A stretch of DNA of 64,000 bases from Idiomarina piscisalsi (GCF_003987095.1 NZ_PIQA01000001.1:372001-436000), one strand, 5' to 3'. Shown: positions 41,238 through 51,333, counted from the first letter of the stretch. The notes: generated from the letters alone by a model not told the origin. Made by a program: numbers and translations.

Positions 41238-42035
41238 TTACTTTGCGTTTGTACTTTCAAAAATTTTGTCTGCAGACGCCGCAACAAAACCTGTGTAGAG
41301 CTTACCAGGTTCTATTTCATAGCGTTTCGCAAACTCATAGAAACAGCTGGGAATGCTGACCGTTTTATCAGAGAACTCAACGTCATGGCGGTCCGCCATA
41401 GTCGATGACTGCTCAAGATAGACCTCAGGCGAACCTTTGATTTCACCACCAGAGGTGTTCAGGGTAAAGCCGTTGTCTTTTAGCTTCTGATTAACCTGTT
41501 CCAGTGACTCGTAGCCCGGAAGTTGGTTAACGCTGACAGTAAAGTGGTTTGCACAATAGCCGAACGCCGACATCCAAGCAGCGTATTCACTTTCTTCTAA
41601 CAGCGCCTGATAGTCTTCATGGCTGACTTTCCAGTGGGTTCCTGAGTACAAAAAGTCAGGTTTCTTAGTGTCTTCTTCAGAGACTTGAGCGACCATATCC
41701 TTCACTTTAGCTTGCAACTCGTCAGAAAACTCGCTGGTCATTAACTCACTAATAAAAACTTTTGGCAGCTCAGGGTCTTCATGCTCGAAGTGTTTAGCGC
41801 GAAGCTTTTTCGCTTCAAAGTGATAATCACCGCCTTCCTTGTAGCCTAAATCGAGAAAGTGCTGTGCCAGAACTTCTAAGCCAACCGGAGCAATATCAAA
41901 TGTTCTGAAAGCCACGTGATCGTTAATGATCGGGTGTCCTTCACCCAGAATTTTGTGTACTTTTTCTGCCGATGGCGTGCGCGATAGATAATCTTGCCAC
42001 AAATTCTCAAATAACTGCTCTACCTGCTGTGACAT
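41238..42035 (-). CDS. DUF1338 protein, possible 2-oxoacid dioxygenase/decarboxylase
   Basis: A 265-residue cytoplasmic protein of the DUF1338 family, whose characterised members (HglS/YdcJ type) are metal-dependent and convert 2-oxoadipate to 2-hydroxyglutarate. A candidate metal histidine is in NDHVAFRTF (about 38-46); KHFEHEDPELPKVFISEL (about 80-97) offers further His and Glu. It is much shorter than HglS, as are many marine homologues, so the activity is not assured. The neighbouring ydiJ could oxidise a D-2-hydroxyacid product, but they are not in one operon. Confidence 0.75.
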   Translation of the reverse strand: MSQQVEQLFENLWQDYLSRTPSAEKVHKILGEGHPIINDHVAFRTFDIAPVGLEVLAQHFLDLGYKEGGDYHFEAKKLRAKHFEHEDPELPKVFISELMTSEFSDELQAKVKDMVAQVSEEDTKKPDFLYSGTHWKVSHEDYQALLEESEYAAWMSAFGYCANHFTVSVNQLPGYESLEQVNQKLKDNGFTLNTSGGEIKGSPEVYLEQSSTMADRHDVEFSDKTVSIPSCFYEFAKRYEIEPGKLYTGFVAASADKIFESTNAK

Positions 42036-42075
42036 ACAACGGTTGTCCTCTTATAGATTCAATGAAATAGAAAAT

Positions 42076-43434
42076 TTAGCCTTCGCCATTGCGAGCTGCT
42101 TTCAGCGATTCGGCCACTAAAAATGCCAATTCTAACACTTGATCGGCATTAAGTCGTGGATCGCACTGCGTGCGGTAGCGGCTCGATAAGTCTTCTTCGC
42201 TGATTTTATAGGCGCCACCAGTGCATTCAGTTACGTCTTCCCCGGTCATTTCCAGGTGAATTCCGCCAGGGTACGTACCTTCAGACTGATGAATGGCGAA
42301 AAACTGTCTCAGTTCCTTATGAATGGCGTCGAACGATCGCGTTTTCAAGCCATTGTCAGCTTTTATAGTGTTGCCATGCATTGGGTCACTCGACCATATA
42401 ACATTGCGACCCTCTTCTTTTACCCGGCGCACCAGGCGTGGCATGTTTTCTGCCAGATTGTCTGCGCCCATGCGGGTAATGAGTGTTAAGCGCCCTGCTT
42501 CATTATCCGGATTAAGCGTATCGATGAGACGAATAAGTTCGTCTTCCGGCATTTTCGGACCCACTTTTACACCTATCGGGTTATTAATGCCTCGCATAAA
42601 TTCGACATGAGCATGGTCTAATTGACGCGTACGTTCACCTATCCAAACCATGTGTGCCGAACAGTCGTAAGGTAACCCTGTAAGGGTGTCGGTACGCGTT
42701 AAAGCCTGCTCGTATGGTAGCAGTAACGCTTCGTGTGATGTGAACAGCGATGTTTCATGAATGGTTGCATTGTTATCGGCATTAATACCAAGCACTTCCA
42801 TAAAGCGCAGCGCTGATTGTATTTCTTCCGCAATTTGCTGATAACGTTCTTTCAACGGGTTTGACGCAATGAAGCTTAAGTTCCACTTATGAACCTTATG
42901 CAGGTTTGCCAAGCCGCCCTGTGCAAAAGCTCGCAGTAGGTTTAATGTTGCCGCCGAGTGATGATACGCCTTAAGCATGCGCTCAGGATCCGGTTCACGG
43001 GAGGCTTCGTTAAAATCAGAGCCATTAATAATATCGCCGCGATAACTTGGTAGGCTGACACCATCAATCGACTCGAAGTCGCTTGAGCGAGGCTTGGCAT
43101 ATTGACCCGCCATTCTTGCAACTTTGGTCACCGGACATGAGCCTGCAAAAGTCATAACAATGGCCATTTGCAGGATAACTTTAAAGGTGTCTCGTATTTT
43201 GGGGGCATTAAAGTCACTGAAGGACTCAGCACAGTCGCCGCCTTGCAGCAAAAAACCGTTGCCCTGACAAACATCGTTCAGCTGATTTCTTAGTGCTCGA
43301 ATCTCTTCTGCAAAGACTAACGGTGGGAACTGACTTAATTGCCTCTCGACATCATGCAGCTGCTGTTCGTTTTGATAGCTGGGTTGTTGTTGAATTGGCT
43401 TATCGCGCCAGCTGCGCGCACTCCACTGTGCCAT
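42076..43434 (-). CDS. 3-deoxy-7-phosphoheptulonate synthase, class II
   Basis: Condenses PEP and erythrose 4-phosphate, the first step of the shikimate pathway. This is the plant/mycobacterial-type class II enzyme of 452 residues: [15 protein letters not shown] (about 57-71), a metal cysteine in that segment, the [14 protein letters not shown] region and [12 protein letters not shown] near residue 356. E. coli lacks this class. It lies near ppsA/ppsR, where E. coli has the class I enzyme AroH. No leader peptide or attenuator is visible in the 71 bases upstream. Confidence 0.93.
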   Translation of the reverse strand: MAQWSARSWRDKPIQQQPSYQNEQQLHDVERQLSQFPPLVFAEEIRALRNQLNDVCQGNGFLLQGGDCAESFSDFNAPKIRDTFKVILQMAIVMTFAGSCPVTKVARMAGQYAKPRSSDFESIDGVSLPSYRGDIINGSDFNEASREPDPERMLKAYHHSAATLNLLRAFAQGGLANLHKVHKWNLSFIASNPLKERYQQIAEEIQSALRFMEVLGINADNNATIHETSLFTSHEALLLPYEQALTRTDTLTGLPYDCSAHMVWIGERTRQLDHAHVEFMRGINNPIGVKVGPKMPEDELIRLIDTLNPDNEAGRLTLITRMGADNLAENMPRLVRRVKEEGRNVIWSSDPMHGNTIKADNGLKTRSFDAIHKELRQFFAIHQSEGTYPGGIHLEMTGEDVTECTGGAYKISEEDLSSRYRTQCDPRLNADQVLELAFLVAESLKAARNGEG

Positions 43435-43497
43435 AAAATTAACTTCCGATTTTTTTGCTCTATAAGAGGTACGAATGTACGGTGTCCGCCGCTGAAA

Positions 43498-43519
43498 AGC
43501 AACGACTAACGTCGTTGCT
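43498..43519 (-). terminator. Hairpin over the htpX stop codon
   Basis: AGCAACGAC-TAAC-GTCGTTGCT (9-bp perfect stem, 4-base loop). On the reverse strand the htpX TAG sits at the loop edge and TTTTC follows the stem, so the last htpX codons form part of a probable terminator. Confidence 0.65.
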
Positions 43520-44363
43520 CCAGTGCATGAATACGCTCTTCCAAAGGCGGATGGCTCATAAATAATCTGCCAATGGTTGAGCGTTTACCTTTAATACCAA
43601 AAGCCAACATGGTGCCATCCAGCTCAGACTCGCGACCTTGCTGCAGACGGCGTAACGCAGCAATCATTTTCTGCTTACCCGCTAAGTCTGCGGAGCCTGC
43701 GTCGGCTCTGAACTCACGCTGACGCGAGAACCACATCACAATCACGCTGGCCAGAATACCAAAAACAACTTCCAGTAACATGACTAAGCCATAATAAGCA
43801 AAGCTCCCACGTTGGTTGTCGCCTCGTGCTATAGCGCTGGCGATAATGCGGGCAAAAAACATCACAAAGGTATTCACCACGCCTTGAATCAAAGTCAGCG
43901 TTACCATGTCGCCATTAGCGATGTGGCTGACTTCGTGCGCCAGCACAGCTTCCACTTCATCCGCGTTCATGCTTTGTAAAAGACCGGTACTTACCGCAAC
44001 CAATGAATGGTTCTTGCTGCGCCCGGTCGCAAAGGCATTAGGCGATGGAGACTGGTAAACCGCTACTTGTGGCATCGGTATGCCGGCTTTTTGCGCCTGC
44101 TTCTGAACCATCTTTAACAGCCACTCTTCCGACTGATTCCGGGGCTGATCAATAACTCTTGCTCCAGTTGAACGAATAGCCATCCAGCGCGAGATCCACA
44201 GTGAGACAAATGCACCACCAAATCCAAACAATGCACAGAAAATCAATAGCCCAGCAGACCCACGAGCATCGATTCCAGTCGCCGCAATGACAATATTAAA
44301 AACAACGCTAACAACCAATAAAATAGCTAAGTTGGTTGCTAAAAACAGCAGGATTCTTTTCAT
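43506..44363 (-). CDS. htpX: Membrane zinc metalloprotease HtpX
   Basis: An inner-membrane M48 protease that helps clear misfolded membrane proteins together with FtsH. The 285-residue product has two N-terminal TM helices (about 4-26 and 36-56), the zinc site HEVSH (143-147) and two more hydrophobic segments (about 155-215). The third ligand glutamate lies in the [13 protein letters not shown] segment. The length agrees with E. coli HtpX (293). Regulation by Cpx or heat shock is known in E. coli, but no site can be identified here. Confidence 0.95.
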   Translation of the reverse strand: MKRILLFLATNLAILLVVSVVFNIVIAATGIDARGSAGLLIFCALFGFGGAFVSLWISRWMAIRSTGARVIDQPRNQSEEWLLKMVQKQAQKAGIPMPQVAVYQSPSPNAFATGRSKNHSLVAVSTGLLQSMNADEVEAVLAHEVSHIANGDMVTLTLIQGVVNTFVMFFARIIASAIARGDNQRGSFAYYGLVMLLEVVFGILASVIVMWFSRQREFRADAGSADLAGKQKMIAALRRLQQGRESELDGTMLAFGIKGKRSTIGRLFMSHPPLEERIHALEQRR

Positions 44364-44420
44364 CCTAGTCTCCGTTAAAAATAGTCACAGTTATCGATAT
44401 GTAGGCGTTTAGCATTAAGT

Positions 44421-45095
44421 TCAATACACCAATGAAAATTTACTGGCTAAATTTTGTGTCTGCCAATCAGGAATATAAGGCAGCATAGCTATCGGTTTTG
44501 ACCGCAATACAAGGCTTAATGTTTCCAGGTTCTCAGTTTGTCTTGGCATAGGAGTTTCAGTCGTTTGCACAGCAACCCAGCCCGCTAGTTCGCATCCCGA
44601 CGCTTTAATGGACTGTGCGCTTAGTAAAGCGTGATTCAAGCACCCTAACTTTAAGCCCACCGTTAAAATAACTTTTGCAGACAGTCGCTCAACGAGCTCT
44701 GGCATAAACTGTGAATTAGATAAAGGCAACTGCCAGCCACCTGCGCCCTCTATTACTAAAGCATCCACCTTACTTTGACGAATTTCGTCAACCGTCTGCT
44801 GAAGCTTACCCAAAGATATTTCTAAATTCTCATCAGCAGCGGCAATATGGGGCGCAATTGCAGGTTTAAAGGTATAAGGATTAACCTGCTCATAGGGTTG
44901 AGTAACGTTAGCAACCTTCATTAACGCTAAGGCGTCTGGGTTTTTTAGTTGCCCGTCGGTCATATCGCAACCGGAGGCAACTGGCTTCATTACAGCGACT
45001 CTTTGTCCGCGCTCCACTAAGTACTGAACAAAGCCGCACGCTGCGACTGTTTTACCTGCATCTGTGTCAGTACCAGTTATAAAATAGATATCCAT
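44421..45095 (-). CDS. bioD: Dethiobiotin synthetase
   Basis: ATP-dependent closure of the ureido ring of dethiobiotin from DAPA and CO2. 224 residues with the P-loop GTDTDAGKTVAACG (about 8-21), KPVASGCD (about 37-44) and EGAGGWQLPLS (about 114-124). It is the last gene of bioBFCD, 12 bases after bioC. Confidence 0.95.
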   Translation of the reverse strand: MDIYFITGTDTDAGKTVAACGFVQYLVERGQRVAVMKPVASGCDMTDGQLKNPDALALMKVANVTQPYEQVNPYTFKPAIAPHIAAADENLEISLGKLQQTVDEIRQSKVDALVIEGAGGWQLPLSNSQFMPELVERLSAKVILTVGLKLGCLNHALLSAQSIKASGCELAGWVAVQTTETPMPRQTENLETLSLVLRSKPIAMLPYIPDWQTQNLASKFSLVY

Positions 45096-45107
45096 ATTAA
45101 CTATTAA

Positions 45108-45893
45108 TCAACCATGCTTAATTAAAACTATATTAATAATGTGCCATTCCAATGGTAATCCATCGCTTGTTCTGTAGGTCTCATAAGCAGTTTCTAAAGT
45201 TTGGAACTTAGATTTTGTCATCAATCCTGAGTTGTTATCTCTTTTTACCAAGCTGGCTCCCACCCCTTTTATGCTTGTTAGCAATGCACGTAAGCTAGGA
45301 AAATACTGAACGTAATTATGCGTATAAAAGGTTTTATGCAACCACGGGAATGCTTCTGTCGCTTGGGCAATATCCGCTTGTGTTGAAAAATTATTGATGT
45401 GAGGTTTGTTGTCGACCTCAGCCCAACTGCTTTGCAAAGAAGAAAAAGTTCCCGGAAGCAATGTGTTCACCGTGGCAATACCACCGGGTTTAAGCACACG
45501 GTATACTTCCGCAAACGCCGTGTTTAAATCATCCACCCACTGCAGTGACAAATTTGCAAATACCCAGTCGACACTCTCATTGGCTAAAGGCAGCGCAGTC
45601 CAATGGCCTTGTAACCAGCTCAAGTGAGGATTTAACGTCTGAGCCCGTGCCAACATCTCTCTTGAAATATCAATACCCAGGTATTGCTGGCTATAACTCT
45701 CAAGTCGTGCTGTCTCAACCGCGGGCCCACAGCCAATATCAACAATTGTTTTCTGGCTAATAGGCTTGACTGTGTTGGCGCAGTCCAATAAGTCGTGGGC
45801 AGCTTTTCTTTGAATTTCGTCATGCTGAGCATAGCTTGTCGCCGCACGATCAAAATGCTGAGCAACGGCTTTATCAAAATTAAGCGGCTTCAT
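45108..45893 (-). CDS. bioC: Malonyl-[ACP] O-methyltransferase BioC
   Basis: Methylates the free carboxyl of malonyl-ACP so that fatty acid synthesis can build the pimeloyl chain. 261 residues. The SAM-binding VDIGCGPAVETARLES (about 51-66) and the FDRAATSYAQHDEIQRKAAH start (about 14-33) are typical of BioC; NLSLQWVDDL matches the family post-motif. It overlaps bioF by 4 bases. The demethylating esterase (BioH or equivalent) is not in this operon. Confidence 0.93.
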   Translation of the reverse strand: MKPLNFDKAVAQHFDRAATSYAQHDEIQRKAAHDLLDCANTVKPISQKTIVDIGCGPAVETARLESYSQQYLGIDISREMLARAQTLNPHLSWLQGHWTALPLANESVDWVFANLSLQWVDDLNTAFAEVYRVLKPGGIATVNTLLPGTFSSLQSSWAEVDNKPHINNFSTQADIAQATEAFPWLHKTFYTHNYVQYFPSLRALLTSIKGVGASLVKRDNNSGLMTKSKFQTLETAYETYRTSDGLPLEWHIINIVLIKHG

Positions 45894-47026
45894 AATGCGT
45901 TGTCACGCTCCAGTAACCCATCCGCCGCATGCCAAAACTGACTAATATGAGCAGGCTGCATATTGCTGTTTAAACTAAAGCGAATTCGGGGTGAATGTTT
46001 AGGTACCGTGGGGTGAACAATGGCACGGCATAAATAACCCAAGCTGCTTAGTTCGCCAGCCATTCGCTTGGCAGACTCTTCGCTTTTAAACAGCCAGCTT
46101 TGAATTGGAGTTGAAGACTTAATGTAGGCTAACCCTCGACGAGACATCTCTAATTGAAATTGCTGCGCCAATTGTGCCAACTGTTCTCGCTTCTCGCGCC
46201 CTTCCTGGTCCTTTATAATCATTAGGGCGGCGCTTGCTGCGGCCGCTTGTGCCGGTGGCATTGCGGTTGAATAGATATATTCTCGACAAAACTGAATTAG
46301 CGCTTCAATAGTGTCTTGATCCGCACAAACGAACGCTCCGCCAACACCAAAAGCTTTGCCAAAAGTCCCTGTCATGATGTCAGCCACGCCCAAATCATTC
46401 GATAATGCGCCTTTGCCGCTATCACCAAGAACACCAATGCCATGCGCATCATCCACCATAACCGTGGTGCTCGGCTGGCGTTTCTTCAGTTCGATTAATT
46501 GTTTAATGCCGGCGTCATCGCCGTCCATACTGAACACACCTTCCGTCACCAACCAGTCGCCGGGTTTCAGTACCTCAGAAATTGTCAGAGGTTGACTGTG
46601 AGCATAACGCTTAAACCGTTGGCGAGTTTGCTTTATACCGTCAATCAAAGACGCATGAACCAGTTTATCCGCGTATATTTTACTGGTGTCACCGACCAAA
46701 GTATTCAGAACTCCGACATTAGCCGCGAAGCCAGAAGAAAAAAGTAATCCAGCTGGCTTCTCCAGCCACTCTGAAAGCTCTGCTTCGAGCCGTTGGTGCA
46801 CCAAGCTATAACCACTTAATAATGGAGAACCGGTGCTTCCTACGCCCCATTCATTAGTCGCATCAACGAACTGTTTCTTAACCTGGGGGTGCTGACTTAA
46901 CCCCAGGTAATCATTTTTCGAAAAGTCGAGTACAACACTGCTTTCCCTTGCTGCTCGACAGCGCCGCCGACGCATTTGCGGCGACGACATTCGTTGCTTA
47001 AGTTTCTGACGTAGCGACTCGTGCAT
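45890..47026 (-). CDS. bioF: 8-amino-7-oxononanoate synthase
   Basis: A PLP enzyme that joins pimeloyl-ACP and alanine. 378 residues. Visible parts are NDYLGLSQHPQVK, GSTGSPLLSGYSLVHQRLE, the aspartate segment VDDAHGIGVLGDSGKG and the PLP lysine in MTGTFGKAFGVGGAF. It is 11 bases after bioB and overlaps bioC by ATGA. Confidence 0.96.
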   Translation of the reverse strand: MHESLRQKLKQRMSSPQMRRRRCRAARESSVVLDFSKNDYLGLSQHPQVKKQFVDATNEWGVGSTGSPLLSGYSLVHQRLEAELSEWLEKPAGLLFSSGFAANVGVLNTLVGDTSKIYADKLVHASLIDGIKQTRQRFKRYAHSQPLTISEVLKPGDWLVTEGVFSMDGDDAGIKQLIELKKRQPSTTVMVDDAHGIGVLGDSGKGALSNDLGVADIMTGTFGKAFGVGGAFVCADQDTIEALIQFCREYIYSTAMPPAQAAAASAALMIIKDQEGREKREQLAQLAQQFQLEMSRRGLAYIKSSTPIQSWLFKSEESAKRMAGELSSLGYLCRAIVHPTVPKHSPRIRFSLNSNMQPAHISQFWHAADGLLERDNAL

Positions 47027-47037
47027 TGGCTGTTAAT

Positions 47038-48075
47038 TTAAGACGCGTCGTAGAAACGAACCGGCTGCTCTTGTTCAGCAATGGCATCTTCAATCACAGC
47101 CGTATGTACCTCGTCGTCATAGCCATCGGTCTGCTCTGGCGTAATGCCTAAGCGCTCAAATAGACGAAGATCAGCATCTGCTTCGGGGTTGGCTGTGGTC
47201 AGTAGTTTCTCACCATAAAATATCGAGTTAGCACCAGCTAAGAAACATAGCGCCTGCATTTCGTCATTCATGTCTTCACGGCCAGCCGACAAACGAACAT
47301 GCGACTGCGGCATTAGAATACGGGCAACAGCAACGGTACGTACGAACTCAAAATTATCTAAGTCTTCGAGCTTAGCAAAAGGCGTTCCTTCAACTTTCAC
47401 CAACATATTAATGGGTACACTTTCAGGGTGCTTGGGTAAGTTAGCCAGCTGCACCAACAATGAGGCGCGATCTTTCACACTTTCTCCCATACCAACAATG
47501 CCGCCTGCGCAAACTTTCATACCTGCATCACGAACATTGGTCAGGGTATCAATGCGATCCTGATAAGTTCGTGTGGTAATAATGTCGCCGTAAAACTCCG
47601 GTGAGGTGTCCAGGTTATGGTTATAGTAATCAAGCCCGGCCTGCTGCAGCAGCTTCGCTTGCTCTGCACTCAGCATGCCCAGTGTCATGCAACTTTCTAA
47701 ACCCAGCTCTTTAACGCCTTTAATCATTTCCATAATGTAAGGCATATCTCTGTCTTTCGGGTTACGCCATGCAGCCCCCATACAAAAACGACTGGCTCCT
47801 TTGTCTTTCGCCGCTTGCGCTTCCTGCAAGACACTTTCAACAGCCATTAAGCGCTCCCGGTCAAGTCCGGTATGGTAATGCGCGCTTTGCGGACAATATT
47901 TGCAGTCTTCAGGACACGCCCCGGTTTTAATAGAAAGCAGCGTACTGACCTGTACTTCATTCGGGTTAAAGTGCTCTCTGTGAACACTCTGGGCTTTAAA
48001 CATTAAGTCATTAAACGGAAGCTGTAGTAAATTCTGGACTTCTTCAATGGTCCAGTCATTGCGAATGGCAGACAT
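47038..48075 (-). CDS. bioB: Biotin synthase
   Basis: A radical SAM enzyme that inserts sulfur into dethiobiotin. The cluster cysteines are in [14 protein letters not shown], and [21 protein letters not shown] and RLSAGREDM match the family closely. The frame is open to 48129, but the ATG at 48075 gives the family start ([17 protein letters not shown]) and keeps the operator region free; 345 residues against 346 in E. coli. A GAGA stretch about 9 bases upstream is a modest ribosome site. Confidence 0.96.
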   Translation of the reverse strand: MSAIRNDWTIEEVQNLLQLPFNDLMFKAQSVHREHFNPNEVQVSTLLSIKTGACPEDCKYCPQSAHYHTGLDRERLMAVESVLQEAQAAKDKGASRFCMGAAWRNPKDRDMPYIMEMIKGVKELGLESCMTLGMLSAEQAKLLQQAGLDYYNHNLDTSPEFYGDIITTRTYQDRIDTLTNVRDAGMKVCAGGIVGMGESVKDRASLLVQLANLPKHPESVPINMLVKVEGTPFAKLEDLDNFEFVRTVAVARILMPQSHVRLSAGREDMNDEMQALCFLAGANSIFYGEKLLTTANPEADADLRLFERLGITPEQTDGYDDEVHTAVIEDAIAEQEQPVRFYDAS

Positions 48076-48133
48076 AATAATAATCTCGTCATTTGAACAG
48101 TTAATGTCGCATAGAATATGCGTTATCATTGTC

Positions 48134-48166
48134 CTGTCAATTTACACAAGAATAGAAACTTTACAA
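48134..48166. promoter_or_regulatory. Candidate BirA operator between bioB and bioA
   Basis: CTGTCAATT and ACTTTACAA are separated by 15 bases and match TTGTAAACC-N15-GGTTTACAA at 12 of 18 positions, better in the right half. The position, between divergent bioB and bioA starts, is where BirA represses in E. coli. A nearby CGCATA-GAA-TATGCG palindrome (48109-48123) may add to the control region. Confidence 0.4.
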
Positions 48167-48177
48167 CTGGGTAATTT

Positions 48178-49485
48178 ATGACCTCATCAAGCCATTTAAG
48201 TAATGAAGCCTTCGACCGTCAACATTTATGGCACCCCTATACCTCAATGAGCCACCCGCTACCTTCCTATGAAGTGAGCTCAGCAAAAGGTGCCACTATT
48301 ACCCTTAAAAGCGGCGAGCAGCTTATTGACGGAATGTCCTCCTGGTGGGCGGTCATTCACGGTTATCGTAACCCACGGTTGGATAAGGTTGCCCATCAAC
48401 AAATAGATACCGTCAGCCATGTGATGTTTGGGGGGCTGACTCACGAGCCGGCAATTAAACTGGGGCGACAACTGGTTGATATGCTGCCCGCTCCGTTAGA
48501 GAAAGTGTTTATTGCAGATTCAGGCTCTGTCAGTGTCGAAGTGGCCATAAAAATGGCCCTGCAGTACTGGTTGGCGCAGTCACGCCCTGAGAAGTCTAAG
48601 CTGTTAACCATAAAAGGCGGTTATCACGGTGACACCTTTAAAGCTATGTCGGTGTGTGACCCGGAAAATGGCATGCACAGCTTTTTTAATAAAGCCATTG
48701 CTACGCAAATTTTTGCTGATGCCCCTGAGTTAACACCCGACGATGAATGGGATGAAAATTCTGGCCAGCAGTTGACACTATGGTTCGAACAGTTCCATAA
48801 AGAATTAGCCGCCGTTATTCTTGAACCTATTGTTCAGGGGGCCGGAGGCATGCGTTTTTACCACCCTAACTACCTGAAACTTATTCGAGCGCTTTGTGAT
48901 AAATACGAGGTGCTGCTCATTGCCGATGAAATTGCCACTGGCTTTGGTAGAACCGGAAAATTATTCGCCTGCGAACACACCGAAGTAACGCCCGATATCA
49001 TTTGCCTTGGTAAAGCGTTAACAGGCGGTTATATGACGTTAGCAGCAACCGTCACGACCGCAAAGGTCGCTGAAACTATCGGGCAAGGTCCTGCCGGTGG
49101 CGCGCTCATGCACGGACCTACTTTTATGGGAAACCCCCTGGCTTGCGCTGTCGCATCGGAGTCTTTAGCCATAATTAGTGAAGGCAATTGGCAGCAGCAA
49201 GTGAGTACCATAGAGAAACACCTCAAAGATAAGTTACTGCCCTTAAATGAGCTCAGTTCCGTGCGCGAAGCACGAGTTTTTGGCGCTATTGGTGTTTTAG
49301 AAATGGAACAGACAATCAACGTCGCCGAAGCCCAGCGTTTATTCATTAAACGCGGTGTTTGGATACGCCCGTTCGGCAGACTGCTTTACATCATGCCGCC
49401 TTACATTATTAGCAAACAGGAGTTGTCAGCTTTGTGCTCTGCCATGGCGGAATACGCCAAAAGCATTCAGAAGCCGAAGAAGTAA
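48178..49485 (+). CDS. bioA: Adenosylmethionine-8-amino-7-oxononanoate transaminase
   Basis: Transfers an amino group from S-adenosylmethionine to KAPA to form DAPA, with PLP. 435 residues. HLWHPYTSM (about 16-24) and DGMSSWWAVIHGYRNP are BioA hallmarks. The cofactor aspartate is in LLIADEIATGFGRTG and the lysine in CLGKALTGGYMTL. It is divergent from bioBFCD, as in E. coli. Its 3' end overlaps a converging small gene by 19 bases. Confidence 0.96.
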   Translation: MTSSSHLSNEAFDRQHLWHPYTSMSHPLPSYEVSSAKGATITLKSGEQLIDGMSSWWAVIHGYRNPRLDKVAHQQIDTVSHVMFGGLTHEPAIKLGRQLVDMLPAPLEKVFIADSGSVSVEVAIKMALQYWLAQSRPEKSKLLTIKGGYHGDTFKAMSVCDPENGMHSFFNKAIATQIFADAPELTPDDEWDENSGQQLTLWFEQFHKELAAVILEPIVQGAGGMRFYHPNYLKLIRALCDKYEVLLIADEIATGFGRTGKLFACEHTEVTPDIICLGKALTGGYMTLAATVTTAKVAETIGQGPAGGALMHGPTFMGNPLACAVASESLAIISEGNWQQQVSTIEKHLKDKLLPLNELSSVREARVFGAIGVLEMEQTINVAEAQRLFIKRGVWIRPFGRLLYIMPPYIISKQELSALCSAMAEYAKSIQKPKK

Positions 49486-49826
49486 AGCGACAAACCGCCC
49501 AGGCAGCTTAAAACGAGTATTACCAGGTTCACCCAAATATGCTGTTTATGCTGCCTGAAGAGCACAAAGTTGAGTGCCAGGCTTATTAGACTAATGACCA
49601 AACCAATACACAGCGTGATCACAAACAGGTCACCCAGTGTTATATGCCAGTAATCCCGGACCGGAATACCGAAGATTTGCGTCAGTATGGTGTTACGCTC
49701 TGGCTTGGCGTAGTTAAAAGCGATAGTGGCTATAACAAATATAACCCAGCCAACAATGCATAATAAGCCAAGTACCCTTGACCAAAACGATACTTTTTTT
49801 AAGTCATCTATAGAGCCCCTTTTCAT
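49467..49826 (-). CDS. Small uncharacterised membrane protein
   Basis: A 119-residue protein with three or four hydrophobic helices (about 16-38, 61-87 and 97-117) and a charged N-terminus MKRGSIDDLKKVS. The frame is open further upstream, but the ATG at 49826 follows an AGAGAG ribosome site and the extra N-terminus would overlap the asnS promoter region, so I chose it. I do not recognise a family. It converges on bioA (19-base overlap) and diverges from asnS. Confidence 0.6.
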   Translation of the reverse strand: MKRGSIDDLKKVSFWSRVLGLLCIVGWVIFVIATIAFNYAKPERNTILTQIFGIPVRDYWHITLGDLFVITLCIGLVISLISLALNFVLFRQHKQHIWVNLVILVLSCLGGLSLYFFGF

Positions 49827-49932
49827 AATTTTTCTCTCTGTTGACGGGGTTATACTTGAGTCTGCGCCAATCCGAGGTAACATAGCAACCTTTGATTCGC
49901 AAAATAGTGTAAATTTCGGAGAATAGAAACCC

Positions 49933-51333
49933 ATGTCGTATGCTTCTGTAGTGGATATTCTGGAAGGCAAAGTCCCCGTCGATGAAACGGTAACGGTTCG
50001 CGGTTGGGTGCGTACGCGCCGTGACTCGAAAGCGGGTATTTCATTTATTAATGTACATGACGGCTCCTGTTTCGAAGCCGTTCAAGCCGTTGTGCCTGCT
50101 GAACTTCCTAACTACAGTAATGAAGTACAAAAACTGACTTCGGGTTGCTCTGTTGCCATTACGGGTGTGGTCGTCCCTTCTCAGGGGCAAGGTCAGTCCT
50201 TTGAGTTACAAGCGACGAAAGTCCATGTTTATGGCTGGGTCGAAGATCCAGACACCTATCCAATGGCGCCGAAACGTCACAGCATGGAATACCTGCGTGA
50301 ATACGCTCATTTACGCCCTAGAACAAACATTACCGGCGCAGTGATGCGTGTTCGTAACTCTTTGTCTCAGGCTATTCACCGCTTCTTTCACGAGAACGGC
50401 TATTTATGGGTTAGCACCCCTATTATCACCACGTCAGATTGTGAAGGCGCTGGTGAAATGTTCCGTGTGTCGACACTCGACCTTTTGAATGTCCCAAAAA
50501 CTGACAAAGGTGACGTTGACTTCTCACAAGACTTCTTTGGTAAAGAAGCCTTTTTGACCGTATCAGGCCAATTAAATGTTGAGTCTTATGCGTGTTCGTT
50601 GTCTAAAGTCTATACCTTTGGTCCGACGTTCCGTGCTGAGAACTCCAATACCAGCCGCCACTTGTCCGAGTTTTGGATGGTTGAGCCAGAGCTCGCTTTC
50701 GCATCACTTGATGATGTCGCTGGCTTAGCTGAAGATATGCTTAAGTATGTTTTCAAAGCGGTTCTTCAAGAGCGTCCTGACGACATGGAGTTTTTCGCCA
50801 AGCGCATTAATTCGGAAGCCGTTAGCCGTTTAGAAGCTATTGTGAATAGCAACTTCGTTCACATGGATTACACAGACGCTATTGAGATTCTGAAAAACTG
50901 CGATAAGAAATTCGAATACCCGGTTGAATGGGGTGTCGACTTGCAGTCTGAACACGAGCGCTATTTAGCCGAAGAGCACGTTGGCGCCCCGATTATTTTG
51001 AAAAACTACCCGCGTGATATTAAAGCGTTCTATATGCGCCAAAACGAAGACGGAAAAACCGTTGCTGCAATGGACGTATTAGCCCCGGGCATTGGTGAAA
51101 TTATTGGTGGTTCTGCTCGCGAAGAGCGTTTAGATATTCTTGATAAGCGTATTGAAGAAATGAACCTACCAATGGAAGAGTATGAGTTTTATCGTGACCT
51201 TCGCCGCTACGGTACCGTCCCGCATGCAGGCTTTGGGCTTGGTTTTGAACGCTTAGTTGCTTACGTCACCGGCGTACAAAACATCCGCGATGTTATTCCT
51301 TTCCCACGTGCTCCCAAAAGTGCTGAGTTTTAA
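49933..51333 (+). CDS. asnS: Asparaginyl-tRNA synthetase
   Basis: Charges tRNA-Asn. A class IIb synthetase of 466 residues: an N-terminal OB-fold anticodon domain ([20 protein letters not shown], about 23-42), motif 2 in [20 protein letters not shown], and motif 3 in [16 protein letters not shown]. The stop overlaps the converging nitroreductase stop by four bases. Confidence 0.97.
   Translation: MSYASVVDILEGKVPVDETVTVRGWVRTRRDSKAGISFINVHDGSCFEAVQAVVPAELPNYSNEVQKLTSGCSVAITGVVVPSQGQGQSFELQATKVHVYGWVEDPDTYPMAPKRHSMEYLREYAHLRPRTNITGAVMRVRNSLSQAIHRFFHENGYLWVSTPIITTSDCEGAGEMFRVSTLDLLNVPKTDKGDVDFSQDFFGKEAFLTVSGQLNVESYACSLSKVYTFGPTFRAENSNTSRHLSEFWMVEPELAFASLDDVAGLAEDMLKYVFKAVLQERPDDMEFFAKRINSEAVSRLEAIVNSNFVHMDYTDAIEILKNCDKKFEYPVEWGVDLQSEHERYLAEEHVGAPIILKNYPRDIKAFYMRQNEDGKTVAAMDVLAPGIGEIIGGSAREERLDILDKRIEEMNLPMEEYEFYRDLRRYGTVPHAGFGLGFERLVAYVTGVQNIRDVIPFPRAPKSAEF

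Noticed and set aside
48076-48129. Longer bioB start
   Set aside because: It would run into the bioA control region and add residues absent from the family; ATG 48075 aligns with E. coli BioB.
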